A stretch of 64,000 nt of DNA from Phycisphaerales bacterium Planc_01. Lineage in GTDB: Bacteria > Planctomycetota > Phycisphaerae > Sedimentisphaerales > Anaerobacaceae. The notes below the pieces were generated by a model, which was not told where the DNA came from, searched no databases, and saw only the letters and a list, made by a program, of their open reading frames with translations. A program made the position numbers and the translations under genes. This document shows, in pieces, positions 17,226 through 31,814 of the stretch (positions within the stretch are counted from its first letter, which is position 1; every line of letters begins with the position of its first letter). The stretch covers positions 124,001-188,000 of the forward strand of contig LVBB01000148.1 in the NCBI GenBank assembly GCA_001603075.1, read 5' to 3'.

Positions 17226-18285
17226 TGCCCTTCTCCTGGGGCCGGTCGGATGGGGGGGGCGGCACAGGCGAGGTCGCCTCGTCGCTCCGGCGCGGGCCAA
17301 TCATGCCAAACGCCATAATCGGCGCGCCGGGGAACGCCACCGACGAATCGGAATGGCCCAGGACGATCCCATCGTCCAGGGCCAGGATCGTGTCCTGCAG
17401 CTTGCCGAACGTGTTGAAGATTCGCGCCACCGGCTGGCCCTTGCGGACGAGGTCGCCGGGCCGGGCGATGAAGCGAATGATCCCGCTGGTCGAGCTGACC
17501 GGCTTGTCGCAGAACTTCAGCATACGGTCGCGGGCCGAATCGGGTATATCGAGCGCGAACGGTGCGGCGACCGCCTCCATCATCCCCAGGTGCGACAGGA
17601 TGCCGAGGATCGAGCGAACGCCATAATCGACGTTGGTCTCGTTAACAACGTACGACTCGCCCAGTTCGAACGTCAGCGCCGGGATGCCCTGCTGCAGGAG
17701 GCTGTAGGAAAAGCTCGTCGGGGCCGCCTCAGTCTCATGGACGACGGGGAAGCCCGACTGGTTCGCGATGGCGACCGCCGTCTCATAGGCCGGCTCGCAC
17801 CGTGCCCCCGGCGGCATATCGAGCAATGCGTAGGGGATCGACTTCATCCAATCGTTGTGCAGGTCCAGAACGAGACCGGGACGGGTCTGCTTGATCGTCG
17901 TGAACACCTTTTCGGCGATCCGCTCGGCCAGCGATCCGTTGCGGTCGCCCGGAAACGAGCGGTTCAGGTCCTCGCGGCTCATCGTGATGTTGCGCGAGGC
18001 CGATTCAAATCCGATCGGGTTCATCAGCGGAAAGGCATAGAGCGCGCCCTTGAGCAGCTTTCGCCTCCTGACCGCTTTGAAGACCTCCTGGATCGTCACG
18101 ATCCCCGTGACTTCGTCACCGTGGATGCAGCCCGCCAGCCAGACGACGGGGCCGCGCTTGGGACTCTCGATGGCCATGAACGGCAGCCGCCGGCGGGACA
18201 GATCGGAGCCGGTCATGATCTTCTGGAACGAGAACTTCACCTTCTGCGGGGTCTGCGTCATCGGCCTGGCCCTGTCCGGCTTCAT
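17218..18285 (-). CDS. Succinylglutamate desuccinylase/aspartoacylase family zinc hydrolase
   Basis: 355 residues. The fold is that of M14-like zinc deacylases: WLAGCIHGDEVTG supplies the first zinc His and Glu (about residues 55-58), LNRSFPGDRNG is the family loop with the substrate-binding Arg, and VLDLHND supplies the second zinc His. TFELGES holds a late Glu that fits the catalytic base. The C-terminal part from about 265 (SSTSGIIRFIARPGDLVRKG) is a barrel-sandwich/lipoyl-like domain typical of this group. The substrate could be an N-acyl amino acid or a peptide and cannot be fixed. No clear promoter was found upstream; the 18286-18521 gap otherwise appears empty. Confidence 0.82.
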   Translation of the reverse strand: MKPDRARPMTQTPQKVKFSFQKIMTGSDLSRRRLPFMAIESPKRGPVVWLAGCIHGDEVTGIVTIQEVFKAVRRRKLLKGALYAFPLMNPIGFESASRNITMSREDLNRSFPGDRNGSLAERIAEKVFTTIKQTRPGLVLDLHNDWMKSIPYALLDMPPGARCEPAYETAVAIANQSGFPVVHETEAAPTSFSYSLLQQGIPALTFELGESYVVNETNVDYGVRSILGILSHLGMMEAVAAPFALDIPDSARDRMLKFCDKPVSSTSGIIRFIARPGDLVRKGQPVARIFNTFGKLQDTILALDDGIVLGHSDSSVAFPGAPIMAFGMIGPRRSDEATSPVPPPPSDRPQEKGNA

Positions 18286-18521
18286 CGCGCTACCCCCCTA
18301 CCGATCTTCGCCGAGCCCCGACAGATCGAGCCAGGCCCGATGGACATCAAGACCCCGATGATGACACCGTCAGCGTTCGTTCCTGGTCGCATGGCCGCCC
18401 GTTCATGCTCTGCACATCGAAACTCGGCAGATACCATACCCCGGCCGCCCCGACCCGTCAACGCCCGGCGTCCACTCGCGAAACGCCGAGCGATACGCCT
18501 GGCCACCCGCTTGGCGGACGA

Positions 18522-19307
18522 TCATGGCTCATAGCCGAGCCGACCCCAGGCGGCGCGCTGGACGCGTTGGATGTCGGGATTGTCAGGCAGTGCGATCAGA
18601 GAGCCGTAATCGCCTTCGCGCCGGGCGAGCTTGGCCGTGCGCGGGTCCTGCCACTTCCAATACTCGGCATGACCGTCGGCGAAGCTGAAGTTGGTGCCCT
18701 CGCCGTGGCGCGTGGGCGGCGAATCCCACCAGGAGGCTTGGTTGTAGAAAATGGTCCAACTCTGCGTGCTGGTCTTGCCCTCGTCGACGTAGACCATGCG
18801 CTCGCCCGGCCGTTTGATCTGCGAGCGGTTCCGGATGTAGACCTCCTTCGGCACGCCCGGAATGCTCTGCATCGCCCCGTTCATGCAGTCGACGATCGCG
18901 TACGTATTGACCTCGCCGCGAATGCCGGTGGGGCACTTGTAGATCTTGAGCTGGCCGACGTAGGGCCACATGGCCCCGTCCTGAATGCCCTGGATGCGCC
19001 GCTCCACATCGGTCCAGCCATCGTGAAAATAGAGCCAACAGGGCTCCTCGCTGTCGTTGTGCCCCTCGGTGTTTTCGACCGTACAGGCGTTGACGATCTT
19101 CTGATCGTTGTCGTCGGCGTACATCACCCAGGCCAAGCCGAACTGCTTGACGTTGCTCAGGCACACGGCCCGCTTGCCCTGCTCTCGTGCCCGCGAGAGG
19201 GCCGGCATCAGGATCGCCATCAGCACCGCAATGACCGCGACCACCACCAGAAGCTCGATCAACGTGAACGCCCTTCCCGCCTTGCCGTTTCTGCGAATCG
19301 TCACCAT
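18522..19307 (-). CDS. Pseudopilin-like secreted protein (prepilin N-terminal methylation motif, DGH tail)
   Basis: 261 residues from ATG at 19307, which has AGGAGG upstream. The N-terminus carries a type IV prepilin cleavage/methylation motif ([20 protein letters not shown]) and one hydrophobic helix. The body ends with the planctomycete motif [13 protein letters not shown]. Such proteins are very numerous in planctomycetes (DUF1559-like, H-x9-DG families) and are thought to be exported by a type II secretion or pilus-like machine; none of that machinery is encoded here. A second member lies at 46192-47013, with a close match from FTLIELL to AREQGKR. Specific function unknown. A likely promoter is at 19439-19468. 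Confidence 0.85.
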   Translation of the reverse strand: MVTIRRNGKAGRAFTLIELLVVVAVIAVLMAILMPALSRAREQGKRAVCLSNVKQFGLAWVMYADDNDQKIVNACTVENTEGHNDSEEPCWLYFHDGWTDVERRIQGIQDGAMWPYVGQLKIYKCPTGIRGEVNTYAIVDCMNGAMQSIPGVPKEVYIRNRSQIKRPGERMVYVDEGKTSTQSWTIFYNQASWWDSPPTRHGEGTNFSFADGHAEYWKWQDPRTAKLARREGDYGSLIALPDNPDIQRVQRAAWGRLGYEP

Positions 19308-19828
19308 AGAACCTCGCGACCTCCTTTCCCCCTTTGGTCCTGCGCTGTCCATGTTGCCGCAACGCCCATGACTTTGGCTCCCGTCGTCCGACGCCGGCCG
19401 CCCCCCAGCCGGGGAGGCTTCTGCACGTGACGGCCTCCATGCTACCCGAACGCCCGGCCCGATCTCAACCGTTTGCATCGCCGAATCAACGAATATCTCA
19501 GCCGAATCGATGAGGCTCGGCCTCATATGCGGGCTCCGGCCGATCTGCCCTCTGCCGCCCGCCGACGGCTGTCAAGTTGGCGTGTGCGGCGGCCGGGCAC
19601 CTGCCGGAATTGGCACGAGTAACAGCAGACTGTGGCGTTTCGACAGCAGATGACACGATCTGAATTAACTATAAGATAAATGGCCACAGGCACTTAAGGT
19701 GTATCCGGCAAATTGAAGTGCCGTGGCAAGGGTTGCTGGTATATCTTTTGCAAGAGAGATGGTGCTGTACGCGGTGCGTATGGCCTGAGAACGTTTATAA
19801 CGCATGCAAATTAAGGAGGCACGCAATT
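19308..19828. other. 521-nt divergent intergenic region upstream of groEL1
   Basis: The first half (19308-19600) is GC-rich and holds the promoter of the pseudopilin gene. The second half (about 19650-19810) is markedly AT-rich for this genome, with TATAAG at 19670-19675 and TTTATAA near 19794-19800. It is the likely control region of the chaperone block. I could not find a CIRCE element (TTAGCACTC-N9-GAGTGCTAA) or a convincing sigma-32 or sigma-54 promoter in it. No ORF in the region looks coding. Confidence 0.6.
19439..19468 (-). promoter_or_regulatory. possible sigma-70-like promoter for the pseudopilin gene
   Basis: Minus strand TTGAGA (19463-19468), 18-nt spacer, TAGCAT (19439-19444), about 130 nt upstream of the ATG at 19307. 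Confidence 0.3.
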
Positions 19829-21496
<1,668 letters not shown>

Positions 21497-21547
21497 TCCG
21501 GCACCCAAGTCGGTAACCGTAAGCGTTCTGCTCAAAGGAGTGAACGA

Positions 21548-22942
21548 ATGACTGACAGACTGTACAGCCAAGCGGCAATGACGCGTGTGACCGTCGCAAG
21601 TCTGTTGCTGGCGGTTCTCATCGGCGGCTGCGGGCAAGACGTCCGCCTCGGCCGGGCCCAGAAGAAGGCCCTGACCGACGACGAGCGCATGGCCTGGTGG
21701 CGCGACGCGCGGTTCGGCATGTTCGTGCACTGGGGCTTGTACGCGGTCCCGGCCGGCACGTACAAGGGCAAACGCATCGACGGGATCGGCGAGTGGATCA
21801 TGAATAGCGCCCCGATCCCGATCGAGGAGTATGAGAAGTTCGCCGACGCATTCAATCCGATCGGCTTCAACGCCGACGAGTGGGTGCGCCTGGCCAAGAA
21901 CGCGGGCATGAAGTATATCGTGATCACCAGCAAGCACCATGACGGCTTCTGCCTGTGGGACTCGAAGGTCACCGAGTGGGACATTGTGGACGCCACGCCG
22001 TTCGGCCGGGACATCCTGGCGGAACTGGCGGCGGCCTGCAAGAGGCACAAGATCAAGCTGTGCTTCTACCATTCGATCATGGACTGGCACCACCCTGACG
22101 CCCAGGCGCCGTTCTATCCGAACTACAACGATACGAACCGGTCGAACCCGAACTTCGACCGGTATGTCGAGCAGTACATGAAGCCCCAACTGGCCGAACT
22201 GCTGGCCAACTACGGGCCCCTCGGCGTGATGTGGTTCGACGGCGAGTGGATCAAGGACTGGACCGAGCCCAAGGGCAAGGAGCTGTACGCCTGGCTGCGC
22301 GAACTCCAGCCGGATCTGATTATCAACAATCGGGTGGGCAAAGGCCGCAAAGGGATGGAAGGCCTCAGCGCCGGTGACGACTACGCCGGCGATTTCGGGA
22401 CACCGGAGCAGCAGGTCCCTGCGACGGGGCTTCCCGGCGTGGACTGGGAAACCTGCATGACGATGAACGACACGTGGGGCTACAAGGCCTACGATGAGAA
22501 CTGGAAGTCGAGCGAAGACCTCATTCGCCATCTCGTCGACATCGCCAGCAAAGGCGGCAACTTCCTGCTCAACGTCGGACCGACCCCTGAGGGCCTGATC
22601 CCGGCGGCCAGCGTCGCGCGGCTGGAAGCGATGGGCAGATGGATGGCGGTGAACGGCGAGAGCATTTACGGCACTACCGCCAGCCCGATCGGCCGGCCTT
22701 CGTGGGGCCGATGCACAGCCCAGGGCAACCGTCTCTATCTGCATGTCTTCGACTGGCCCACCGATGGAAGGCTGTCGCTGAGTCTGCCCGGCGCAGGCGC
22801 CGTCCAGGCCCATCTGCTGGCCGACAGAAGGAAGGCCCGACTGCCCGTGGCGATCCATGGTGACACGATCGTCGTCTCCGTGCCCTCCGAGGCGCCCGAC
22901 GCCGTGGCCAGCGTCGTCGTTCTGACCGGAAACAACCAATAG
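21548..22942 (+). CDS. Alpha-L-fucosidase, GH29, predicted lipoprotein
   Basis: 464 residues. A lipoprotein signal peptide ends in VLIGGCGQ, with acylated C28, so the enzyme is exported. The GH29 catalytic barrel follows: WWRDARFGMFVHWGLYAVPA, YIVITSKHHDGFCLWDS, CFYHSIMDWHHPD, and the predicted nucleophile D231 in GVMWFDGEW. The region VGKGRKGMEG to DWETCMTMNDTWGYK is the usual second half of the barrel, followed by KGGNFLLNVGPTPEG and a small C-terminal beta domain. AAGGAG lies 6 nt before the ATG. It removes terminal L-fucose from glycans. The gene sits between groEL1 and groES in the same direction, a very unexpected position; a second GH29 lies at 52672. Confidence 0.92.
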   Translation: MTDRLYSQAAMTRVTVASLLLAVLIGGCGQDVRLGRAQKKALTDDERMAWWRDARFGMFVHWGLYAVPAGTYKGKRIDGIGEWIMNSAPIPIEEYEKFADAFNPIGFNADEWVRLAKNAGMKYIVITSKHHDGFCLWDSKVTEWDIVDATPFGRDILAELAAACKRHKIKLCFYHSIMDWHHPDAQAPFYPNYNDTNRSNPNFDRYVEQYMKPQLAELLANYGPLGVMWFDGEWIKDWTEPKGKELYAWLRELQPDLIINNRVGKGRKGMEGLSAGDDYAGDFGTPEQQVPATGLPGVDWETCMTMNDTWGYKAYDENWKSSEDLIRHLVDIASKGGNFLLNVGPTPEGLIPAASVARLEAMGRWMAVNGESIYGTTASPIGRPSWGRCTAQGNRLYLHVFDWPTDGRLSLSLPGAGAVQAHLLADRRKARLPVAIHGDTIVVSVPSEAPDAVASVVVLTGNNQ

Positions 22943-22991
22943 AACAATAGAAACTGCATCGAAACACTTGTTGGTGAAGGAGTAACAGGAT

Positions 22992-23282
22992 ATGAAGCTC
23001 AAACCGTTGGATGACAGAGTGGTGATCAAGCCGTTGGAGGCCCAGGACAAGACCGCCGGCGGGATCTTCCTGCCCGATACCGCCAAAGAAAAACCGCAGA
23101 TCGGCAAGGTCGTGTGGATGGGGCCGGGCAAGGTCCAGGACGACGGCAAACGCGCCCCCATGTCGGTCAAGAAGAACGACGAGGTCATTTACCCCAAGTA
23201 CATGGGCAACGACATCGAGATCGACGGCCAGAAGTACGTGATCCTTCGCGAGAGCGACCTGCTGGGCATCGTGGACAAGTAA
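22992..23282 (+). CDS. groES: Co-chaperonin GroES
   Basis: 96 residues, full length. Starts MKLKPLDDRVVIKPLEAQ and contains the mobile-loop region DKTAGGIFLPDTAKEK that contacts GroEL, then GKVVWMGPGK and IYPKYMGNDIEIDGQKYV. AAGGAG lies 8 nt before the ATG. It caps the GroEL cage. It is 68 nt upstream of groEL2, the usual groES-groEL order, so copy 2 is its direct operon partner, though it may serve both GroELs. Confidence 0.96.
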   Translation: MKLKPLDDRVVIKPLEAQDKTAGGIFLPDTAKEKPQIGKVVWMGPGKVQDDGKRAPMSVKKNDEVIYPKYMGNDIEIDGQKYVILRESDLLGIVDK

Positions 23283-23350
23283 GGCGCAAACGGCAACGGT
23301 ATGACCTCCCGGCCCGCCGGGAAGAACGGACTAAGTGAGGAAGAAGAACA

Positions 23351-24973
<1,623 letters not shown>

Positions 24974-24990
24974 CTGAGACCCCGGCACGT

Positions 24991-26815
<1,825 letters not shown>

Positions 26816-26820
26816 TCATC

Positions 26821-27144
26821 ATGCCGACGTATGAGTATGCATGTGATAGTTGCGGGCACGAGTTCGAGGAATTCCAGCCCATTACGGCCAAGCCGCTTCG
26901 CAAGTGTCCCGAGTGCAAGAAGTCGGCGTTAAGACGGCTGATCGGCACCGGCGCGGGAATCCTGTTCAAAGGCTCCGGGTTCTATCAGACCGACTATCGC
27001 AGCGACAGCTACAAGAAGGCCGCCCAGAGAGACAACGGCAGCACCTCGGCCAAGAGCAGCGACAAGAGAGAAACCAAGACCGAGACCAAAGCCGCTCCGA
27101 CCGAGCCTGCCGCAAAGAAGACCGAAAAGAAGAAATCCGCCTGA
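26821..27144 (+). CDS. FmdB-type zinc ribbon protein
   Basis: 107 residues. The N-terminal zinc ribbon MPTYEYACDSCGHEFEEFQP with CPECKKS at about 30 is the FmdB/CxxC_CXXC_SSSS family, followed by LRRLIGTGAGILFKGSGFY. The rest is a Lys/Glu/Thr-rich disordered tail (KRETKTETKAAPTEPAAKK). GGAG in the end of grpE serves as ribosome site. Function unknown in the family; its regular presence near grpE/dnaJ in such genomes suggests a regulatory or proteostasis role, which is inference. Confidence 0.85.
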   Translation: MPTYEYACDSCGHEFEEFQPITAKPLRKCPECKKSALRRLIGTGAGILFKGSGFYQTDYRSDSYKKAAQRDNGSTSAKSSDKRETKTETKAAPTEPAAKKTEKKKSA

Positions 27145-27166
27145 TCCCACCGACGGCCGATGCACG

Positions 27167-30100
27167 TTATGGAAGCGGCAGGACCCCCGGGTCGGCGACG
27201 CCCGGCGAGCCGTCCACAACGCTGCTCGGCTGCCAGGCTTCCTTCCGCGACCACGCCTCCAGATCGGGGTCTGTCACATCGGTCCTCGTCAGGGAAAAAC
27301 CCCTGCCGTCGGTACTGTCGTACCAGTCATCGCGATAGGCAAAACGGTGCACGACGGTTCCCATCGCATCGACCAGCTCGACTGTCTCGCCGCCGTTCGC
27401 CAGTCTGCCGGCATACTGGCCTGCGACGGGCAACCCCGGCCCGTACTTGGCCTCGAAGGCGGAGATGTCACCGACTACCAGGCAGCAGGCCCCCGGCGTC
27501 AGCTCAAAGCTGGGGAAGACGAAGTCGATTCCATCTGTGAAGCGAACAAGGTTCAGATGAATCGTCTCGTCGGCGATGTTGGTCAACTCCACGTACTCGG
27601 CGCCGGCCGTGTCCATCGGGTGATACATGATCTCGCTGATCCGCAGACCTTCGACCACAGGTCCCACCGCAAACGTCGCATCATGGACGGCGCTCCAGGC
27701 GCCGCCATGCAGGACACGGGCCCGAATCCGCGTTGACTCGGTCAGAAGGAGGGGGCCGGCGTAGGCGATTGCCCCGGCGTGGATCCCTGCTCCCGCCAGA
27801 CGAGGGTCGCTGCCGTCGATGGTGTAGTAGATTTCGCCCGCAGGGGCCGCCATCGCAAGGAGGAAGCCATTGTCGACGGCCCCGCCGTGCTGGTTGAAGG
27901 AGGGCGCCTCGACATTCGGATACCAGCCTTTGGCTCGGAACTGGCCAAGAACAATATCCGCGCGTTTCGGAAGGTACTCGTCGAGCAGGTATCTGACTTG
28001 GGGAAGCCAGTCGTCGTCTCTGGTTCGCGGTTTGGTGACCTTCGTATCTCCCCAGCGGGCAGACTCGGCGACGACCGCCAGGTCGATCGTGTCCTTGCGC
28101 GCGGTCAGCAGGCTCGCCGCGGCCGCCGGCGTCATGACTCCGTCGTTGAAGAAGTGCTCGTAGACGCGATCGGCAAAGCGCATCCTGTACTCGGGCTGAG
28201 CGGTAAGCTGTTGATGCAGCCACTGCGGGTTGAAGTACTGCGATTGCTGTCCCGCACTGTAGGGTCCCGTGCGATTCTCGTTGACGTTGAACATCGTATG
28301 CTCGCCGTCATGTCGAAAGAACTTGAAGCCGTCGGGATTCGTGCGGTCGTAGACGGCGTAGAAGTTGTTTGGACGGGAATTCTGCAGAAAGCTCGATATC
28401 GGCGCGTCGAGATCGCCGACGTAGAACGTGCAGATCATATAGTCGATCAGGTTCTCGACGTCGACGAGCCGTTCGTAGTCGGGGTTCGGCGTGCCGTCGG
28501 GGTCGAGCCCCTGGACCTGGTAGTACGCGGTATCGGTGCTGAAGCCCTTCGAGGCGGCCTGCCAAAGGCGATTGTAGGCATCCAGATTCCCGTCGGTGGT
28601 ATGGATGGTGTAGGGCGCCCCCGGACCGGCGTCCACCTTGGCCACGTCATAGTCCTCCACTTCGCCCCCGAGATACGACGCAGCGTAGCGGGCCTCGGAG
28701 CGTTCCTGGGTCTGGTAGATCCCCCAGTACTGGCCGTTCAGGTACAGGTGGTAGTATCGGCTTCTGGTATAAGGCTGTCCTGTCGCCCCCTGCAGATCGC
28801 GGCTGAACACGTCGCGCAGCAGGCTGTTCTTGCCGCCGTTGTCGTCGCCCATGCTGCCCTTGAAGGCCCAGGAGTAGTTCTGCTCGCACCGCAGGTCCAC
28901 CTTGTCGAATTCGTCGATGCCTTCCTCTTCGAACAAGGGGTACTTCAGTTTCGATGCGCCGTACTCGGCCCGAAAGAACAGGCGAAATCCGTGCTTGGCG
29001 TTGTCGGCCGAGCGACCGTAGCCGCCACGAATGCGCAGGCCCGCATCGATCTGAAATCCCCTGGTTCCGTCCGGGTAGATCAACTCCATAGAGACCGGCC
29101 GCTCCCACGCGGGGCCGTCCTGCAAAGCATTCACATAGATCCCCGTGCTCGAATGGAACAGGTGGGCCAGGTCCGTCACCAGCGAGATCGTGGGGATCGC
29201 AAGCAAAGCATCATCCACCAGGTCCTTGTACCTGGGGTCGTTGACCACCTCGGGGTCCATGCCGTAGTCGATGACCTGGCCACCGCCCATGCCGGGAAAC
29301 CAACCGCCGCCGGTCTGGGCCACGGGCGCCGGCCAGCCCGTGCCGGGGCTCTGGCCGTACGGCGACTGGACAATCACGTCGGCGACGAAGATATAGGTCT
29401 GTGTGCCGATGGGCGAAGGCTTCCACCCCGGTCTCAGCGCGACGGCCCGCAGACACGTGGTCCCGCGAATCTCTATCGGTCCCTTGTACACCTGACCGGT
29501 GAGCCCCCGGCCACCGGGCTGCCCCGGCTCGCCTGCATCCAGCGAGTAGTAGATCGTCGTCTCCGGCGTCGGAGTACTCAGGGTGACGGTGAACGCATCG
29601 TCGTAGAACCCCCTCTCATGGCTGAATCCGATCGGCTCGACGAGGCCCTCATAAGCCCCTTCGTTCGCTGCACCCGGTGTCGGCGTCGCGAAAAACTGCC
29701 ATGGGTCCTGTCCGTCGGGATAGCGGCCGTACGACAGATCCGTAGCCAACGCCGGGAAACTTACGCCGTCGATCAAGGTCGTTCCGTCGACGTCGAACAG
29801 GCCGACGTCCTCGCCGTCGGCAGCAAGCTTGAAACTCGCGTGAAGTCCTTCGTCGGCCGTGTCGCCGTCGGCCCAGATCACGATGTACCCCTGTGGGGCC
29901 ACCGTCGTCAAGGCGGGGACGCCGTGGGGCACCTGCCAGTTCGTCGGGTTCGCCAGATTGTCGGTCAGGTACATGCCGGCCAGATCGACAGGCGCATCCC
30001 CATAGTTGTAGATCTCGATCCAATCGTCATACTGGCCCTGCGGGTCCTGCCCGGCCGCGACGTTGGACGCCACAATCTCGTTGATCGCCAACGAGACACC

Positions 30101-30184
30101 TTCCTGGGCAGCCAGGCGACCCGTCATCGCCGTGGCGATACACATCGCGCCCGCTGCCAAGGTCAGGATCGACGATCGGAACAT
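27167..30184 (-). CDS. Secreted CotH-family protein with lamin-tail and chitobiase-like domains
   Basis: 1005 residues from ATG at 30184 (GGGAGG 6 nt upstream). Signal peptide to about residue 26. An N-terminal lamin-tail domain (INEIVASNVAAGQDPQGQYD, IEIYNYGDAPVDLAGMYLTD) is followed by a chitobiase C-terminal-like beta domain (GFYDDAFTVTLSTPTPETTI). The CotH kinase-fold region spans about 330-670, including GLRIRGGYGRSADNAKHGFR, LYLNGQYWGIYQTQERSEAR and FKFFRHDGEHTMFN. A second chitobiase-like domain (AAPAGEIYYTIDGSDP) and a second lamin-tail domain (RISEIMYHPMDTAGAEYVEL) close it. CotH proteins are atypical kinases of spore or surface proteins. Here the role is unknown, probably extracellular. 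Confidence 0.85.
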   Translation of the reverse strand: MFRSSILTLAAGAMCIATAMTGRLAAQEGVSLAINEIVASNVAAGQDPQGQYDDWIEIYNYGDAPVDLAGMYLTDNLANPTNWQVPHGVPALTTVAPQGYIVIWADGDTADEGLHASFKLAADGEDVGLFDVDGTTLIDGVSFPALATDLSYGRYPDGQDPWQFFATPTPGAANEGAYEGLVEPIGFSHERGFYDDAFTVTLSTPTPETTIYYSLDAGEPGQPGGRGLTGQVYKGPIEIRGTTCLRAVALRPGWKPSPIGTQTYIFVADVIVQSPYGQSPGTGWPAPVAQTGGGWFPGMGGGQVIDYGMDPEVVNDPRYKDLVDDALLAIPTISLVTDLAHLFHSSTGIYVNALQDGPAWERPVSMELIYPDGTRGFQIDAGLRIRGGYGRSADNAKHGFRLFFRAEYGASKLKYPLFEEEGIDEFDKVDLRCEQNYSWAFKGSMGDDNGGKNSLLRDVFSRDLQGATGQPYTRSRYYHLYLNGQYWGIYQTQERSEARYAASYLGGEVEDYDVAKVDAGPGAPYTIHTTDGNLDAYNRLWQAASKGFSTDTAYYQVQGLDPDGTPNPDYERLVDVENLIDYMICTFYVGDLDAPISSFLQNSRPNNFYAVYDRTNPDGFKFFRHDGEHTMFNVNENRTGPYSAGQQSQYFNPQWLHQQLTAQPEYRMRFADRVYEHFFNDGVMTPAAAASLLTARKDTIDLAVVAESARWGDTKVTKPRTRDDDWLPQVRYLLDEYLPKRADIVLGQFRAKGWYPNVEAPSFNQHGGAVDNGFLLAMAAPAGEIYYTIDGSDPRLAGAGIHAGAIAYAGPLLLTESTRIRARVLHGGAWSAVHDATFAVGPVVEGLRISEIMYHPMDTAGAEYVELTNIADETIHLNLVRFTDGIDFVFPSFELTPGACCLVVGDISAFEAKYGPGLPVAGQYAGRLANGGETVELVDAMGTVVHRFAYRDDWYDSTDGRGFSLTRTDVTDPDLEAWSRKEAWQPSSVVDGSPGVADPGVLPLP

Positions 30185-30359
30185 ACTCAACCTCCCTTTT
30201 CAGTCTGCCGGGCATTGCCTTCGGCCGGTCTTTCGGAATACCCCGTTCTCAGCGCACGAAAGCACCCCGGCCACTCCACCCATACGCAAAAGGTGGTCAG
30301 ACCCGGCGGGCAGGTTACACATCGTAGCGGGCAATTCCAGGAATATGCCGGCTCACCGT

Positions 30360-31715
30360 CTATCGGCCCGGATCAGGCGTGGCAGCCGGAGCGATCCAAT
30401 CGTAGGTCGGGACCGTCCGCCCGTCGCGGAGTTTCAGCCCCGCCGCACACATCGGCGAGATCCCGTCCGAGCCGTCCGGCCGCGTCGCAATCCCGACGAT
30501 TCCGAGATCGGCGACCGGAACCACCTCGCCGGGATCGGAGCGCCCGTTGCCGTTGCGGTCGAACCAAGCCGACAGCCCGTCCAATTCGGCCGCATCCAGC
30601 CGGCCGTTTCGGTCGTCGTCCAGCACGTCCATCGCACGGTAGCCGTTGTGGAAGAACATCCACCACGTCACCGAGCCGAACATCTGCCGGCCGGAAGTGA
30701 TTTGACCCTTCCGGCCGGGGTCCCAGACGAGGAAGCCCGTCGTGGGCGTAACCCATGGCCGCTTCTCTGCTCGGCCGTCGCCGTCCAGATCGAACGAGAC
30801 GGTCGTCGCCGGGGCCAGCAGATCGGCCAGAGATGACGCCCCTTCCAGGGCGAACACAATGGGCGTCACCGCCCCGACGGGCAGCGCCTCGAACGTCGCC
30901 AGATTGGCCTCGATCTCACCGATCTTCTCCTGCACCTCCGCTGGGATGGCCGGCTCGGCTTTCCACAGGCGCACGAACGCACTGCCGGCCTCATAGCTGA
31001 TGATGCCGCCAAGACCGTGGATGGGCAGCCATTCGAGTCCCAGGTCGTCTCGGATCGACAGCCCGTAGGCCAGCAGGTAGGTCTCCCGGACCGCATTGAG
31101 CAGAATCGCCCTCAGGGCCGGCGGCATAAGAGCCGGACCGGTCTCGGCGAAGAACTCCAGGTACTGCTCGCCCAGGCTGGCCTGGCCCAGAACGTACAAC
31201 GCGTTGTTCGGATCGAGCGAGGCGGCGCGATAGAAGTTCCATTGTGCAGCGCCGGCATGCTCGATGAGTCGATCGGTTGTGGGCGGTTTCGGCTGCCACT
31301 CGGCGGCGGTCAGTTCGGCCTCGACCACACCGACCCGCTCGTAGAAGGCCGAGCGATTCGCGTCGGTCAGCTCGGCGACAGACTTGATGCCGAATTCCTC
31401 CATCGTGATCCGCATCGCCTCGGCGCGACGGGCTCCGTCGAGATAGTCCTCCCACCACCAATGCTGAATCACCGCTGGCGGCACCTGCTCGTTGAAGGCG
31501 CCGACGAGGAAAGCCTTGTTGGCGAAGGCCAGGTAGTGAATCCGTCCGAGCGTGTAGTAGCCGGCGGCGTCGTTCGGCTCCTCGGCGATGTAGGCCTCGG
31601 CATTGGCGATCAGGCGTTCGGCCGGGATGTAATCGGGCCGAGCCCACCGCCCCGCCGCAGCGGACGCGAACAAACCAACAAGTAGAACACCGAAACCCAA
31701 TCGCAACATCTTCAT
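30360..31715 (-). CDS. Secreted helical (TPR-like) protein with three calcium-loop motifs
   Basis: 451 residues from ATG at 31715 (GAGGG 7 nt upstream). Signal peptide to about 22. Residues 30-250 are helical and include a TPR-like segment (EEPNDAAGYYTLGRIHYLAF) and WNFYRAASLDPNNALYVLGQ. Then come three DxDxDG-type calcium loops: DLDGDGRAEK near 309, DDDRNGRLDAAE near 366 and DRNGNGRSDPGE near 386. EF-hand or dockerin-like loops are common in planctomycete extracellular proteins. I do not recognise the family and assign no function. The promoter at 31815-31844 overlaps the end of the preceding oxidoreductase gene, so it is a separate transcript. Confidence 0.8.
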   Translation of the reverse strand: MKMLRLGFGVLLVGLFASAAAGRWARPDYIPAERLIANAEAYIAEEPNDAAGYYTLGRIHYLAFANKAFLVGAFNEQVPPAVIQHWWWEDYLDGARRAEAMRITMEEFGIKSVAELTDANRSAFYERVGVVEAELTAAEWQPKPPTTDRLIEHAGAAQWNFYRAASLDPNNALYVLGQASLGEQYLEFFAETGPALMPPALRAILLNAVRETYLLAYGLSIRDDLGLEWLPIHGLGGIISYEAGSAFVRLWKAEPAIPAEVQEKIGEIEANLATFEALPVGAVTPIVFALEGASSLADLLAPATTVSFDLDGDGRAEKRPWVTPTTGFLVWDPGRKGQITSGRQMFGSVTWWMFFHNGYRAMDVLDDDRNGRLDAAELDGLSAWFDRNGNGRSDPGEVVPVADLGIVGIATRPDGSDGISPMCAAGLKLRDGRTVPTYDWIAPAATPDPGR

Positions 31716-31814
31716 GGTCACGCCCTCACCCAGGATGAAATCTCATCGGAAACACCCCCCAACGGCCCCTTCGCACGACCTGACGCGAACGCCGTCCGGG
31801 TTCCATCGGCTTTG

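Noticed and set aside
19600-19750. Possible sigma-54 promoters (TTGGCACG near 19610, TGGCAAGGGTTGCT near 19726)
   Set aside because: The GG-to-GC spacing is 11 and 8 nt instead of 10, so neither fits.
27779-30700. 973-codon plus-strand ORF opposite the CotH protein
   Set aside because: Shadow ORF; the minus strand encodes lamin-tail and CotH domains.
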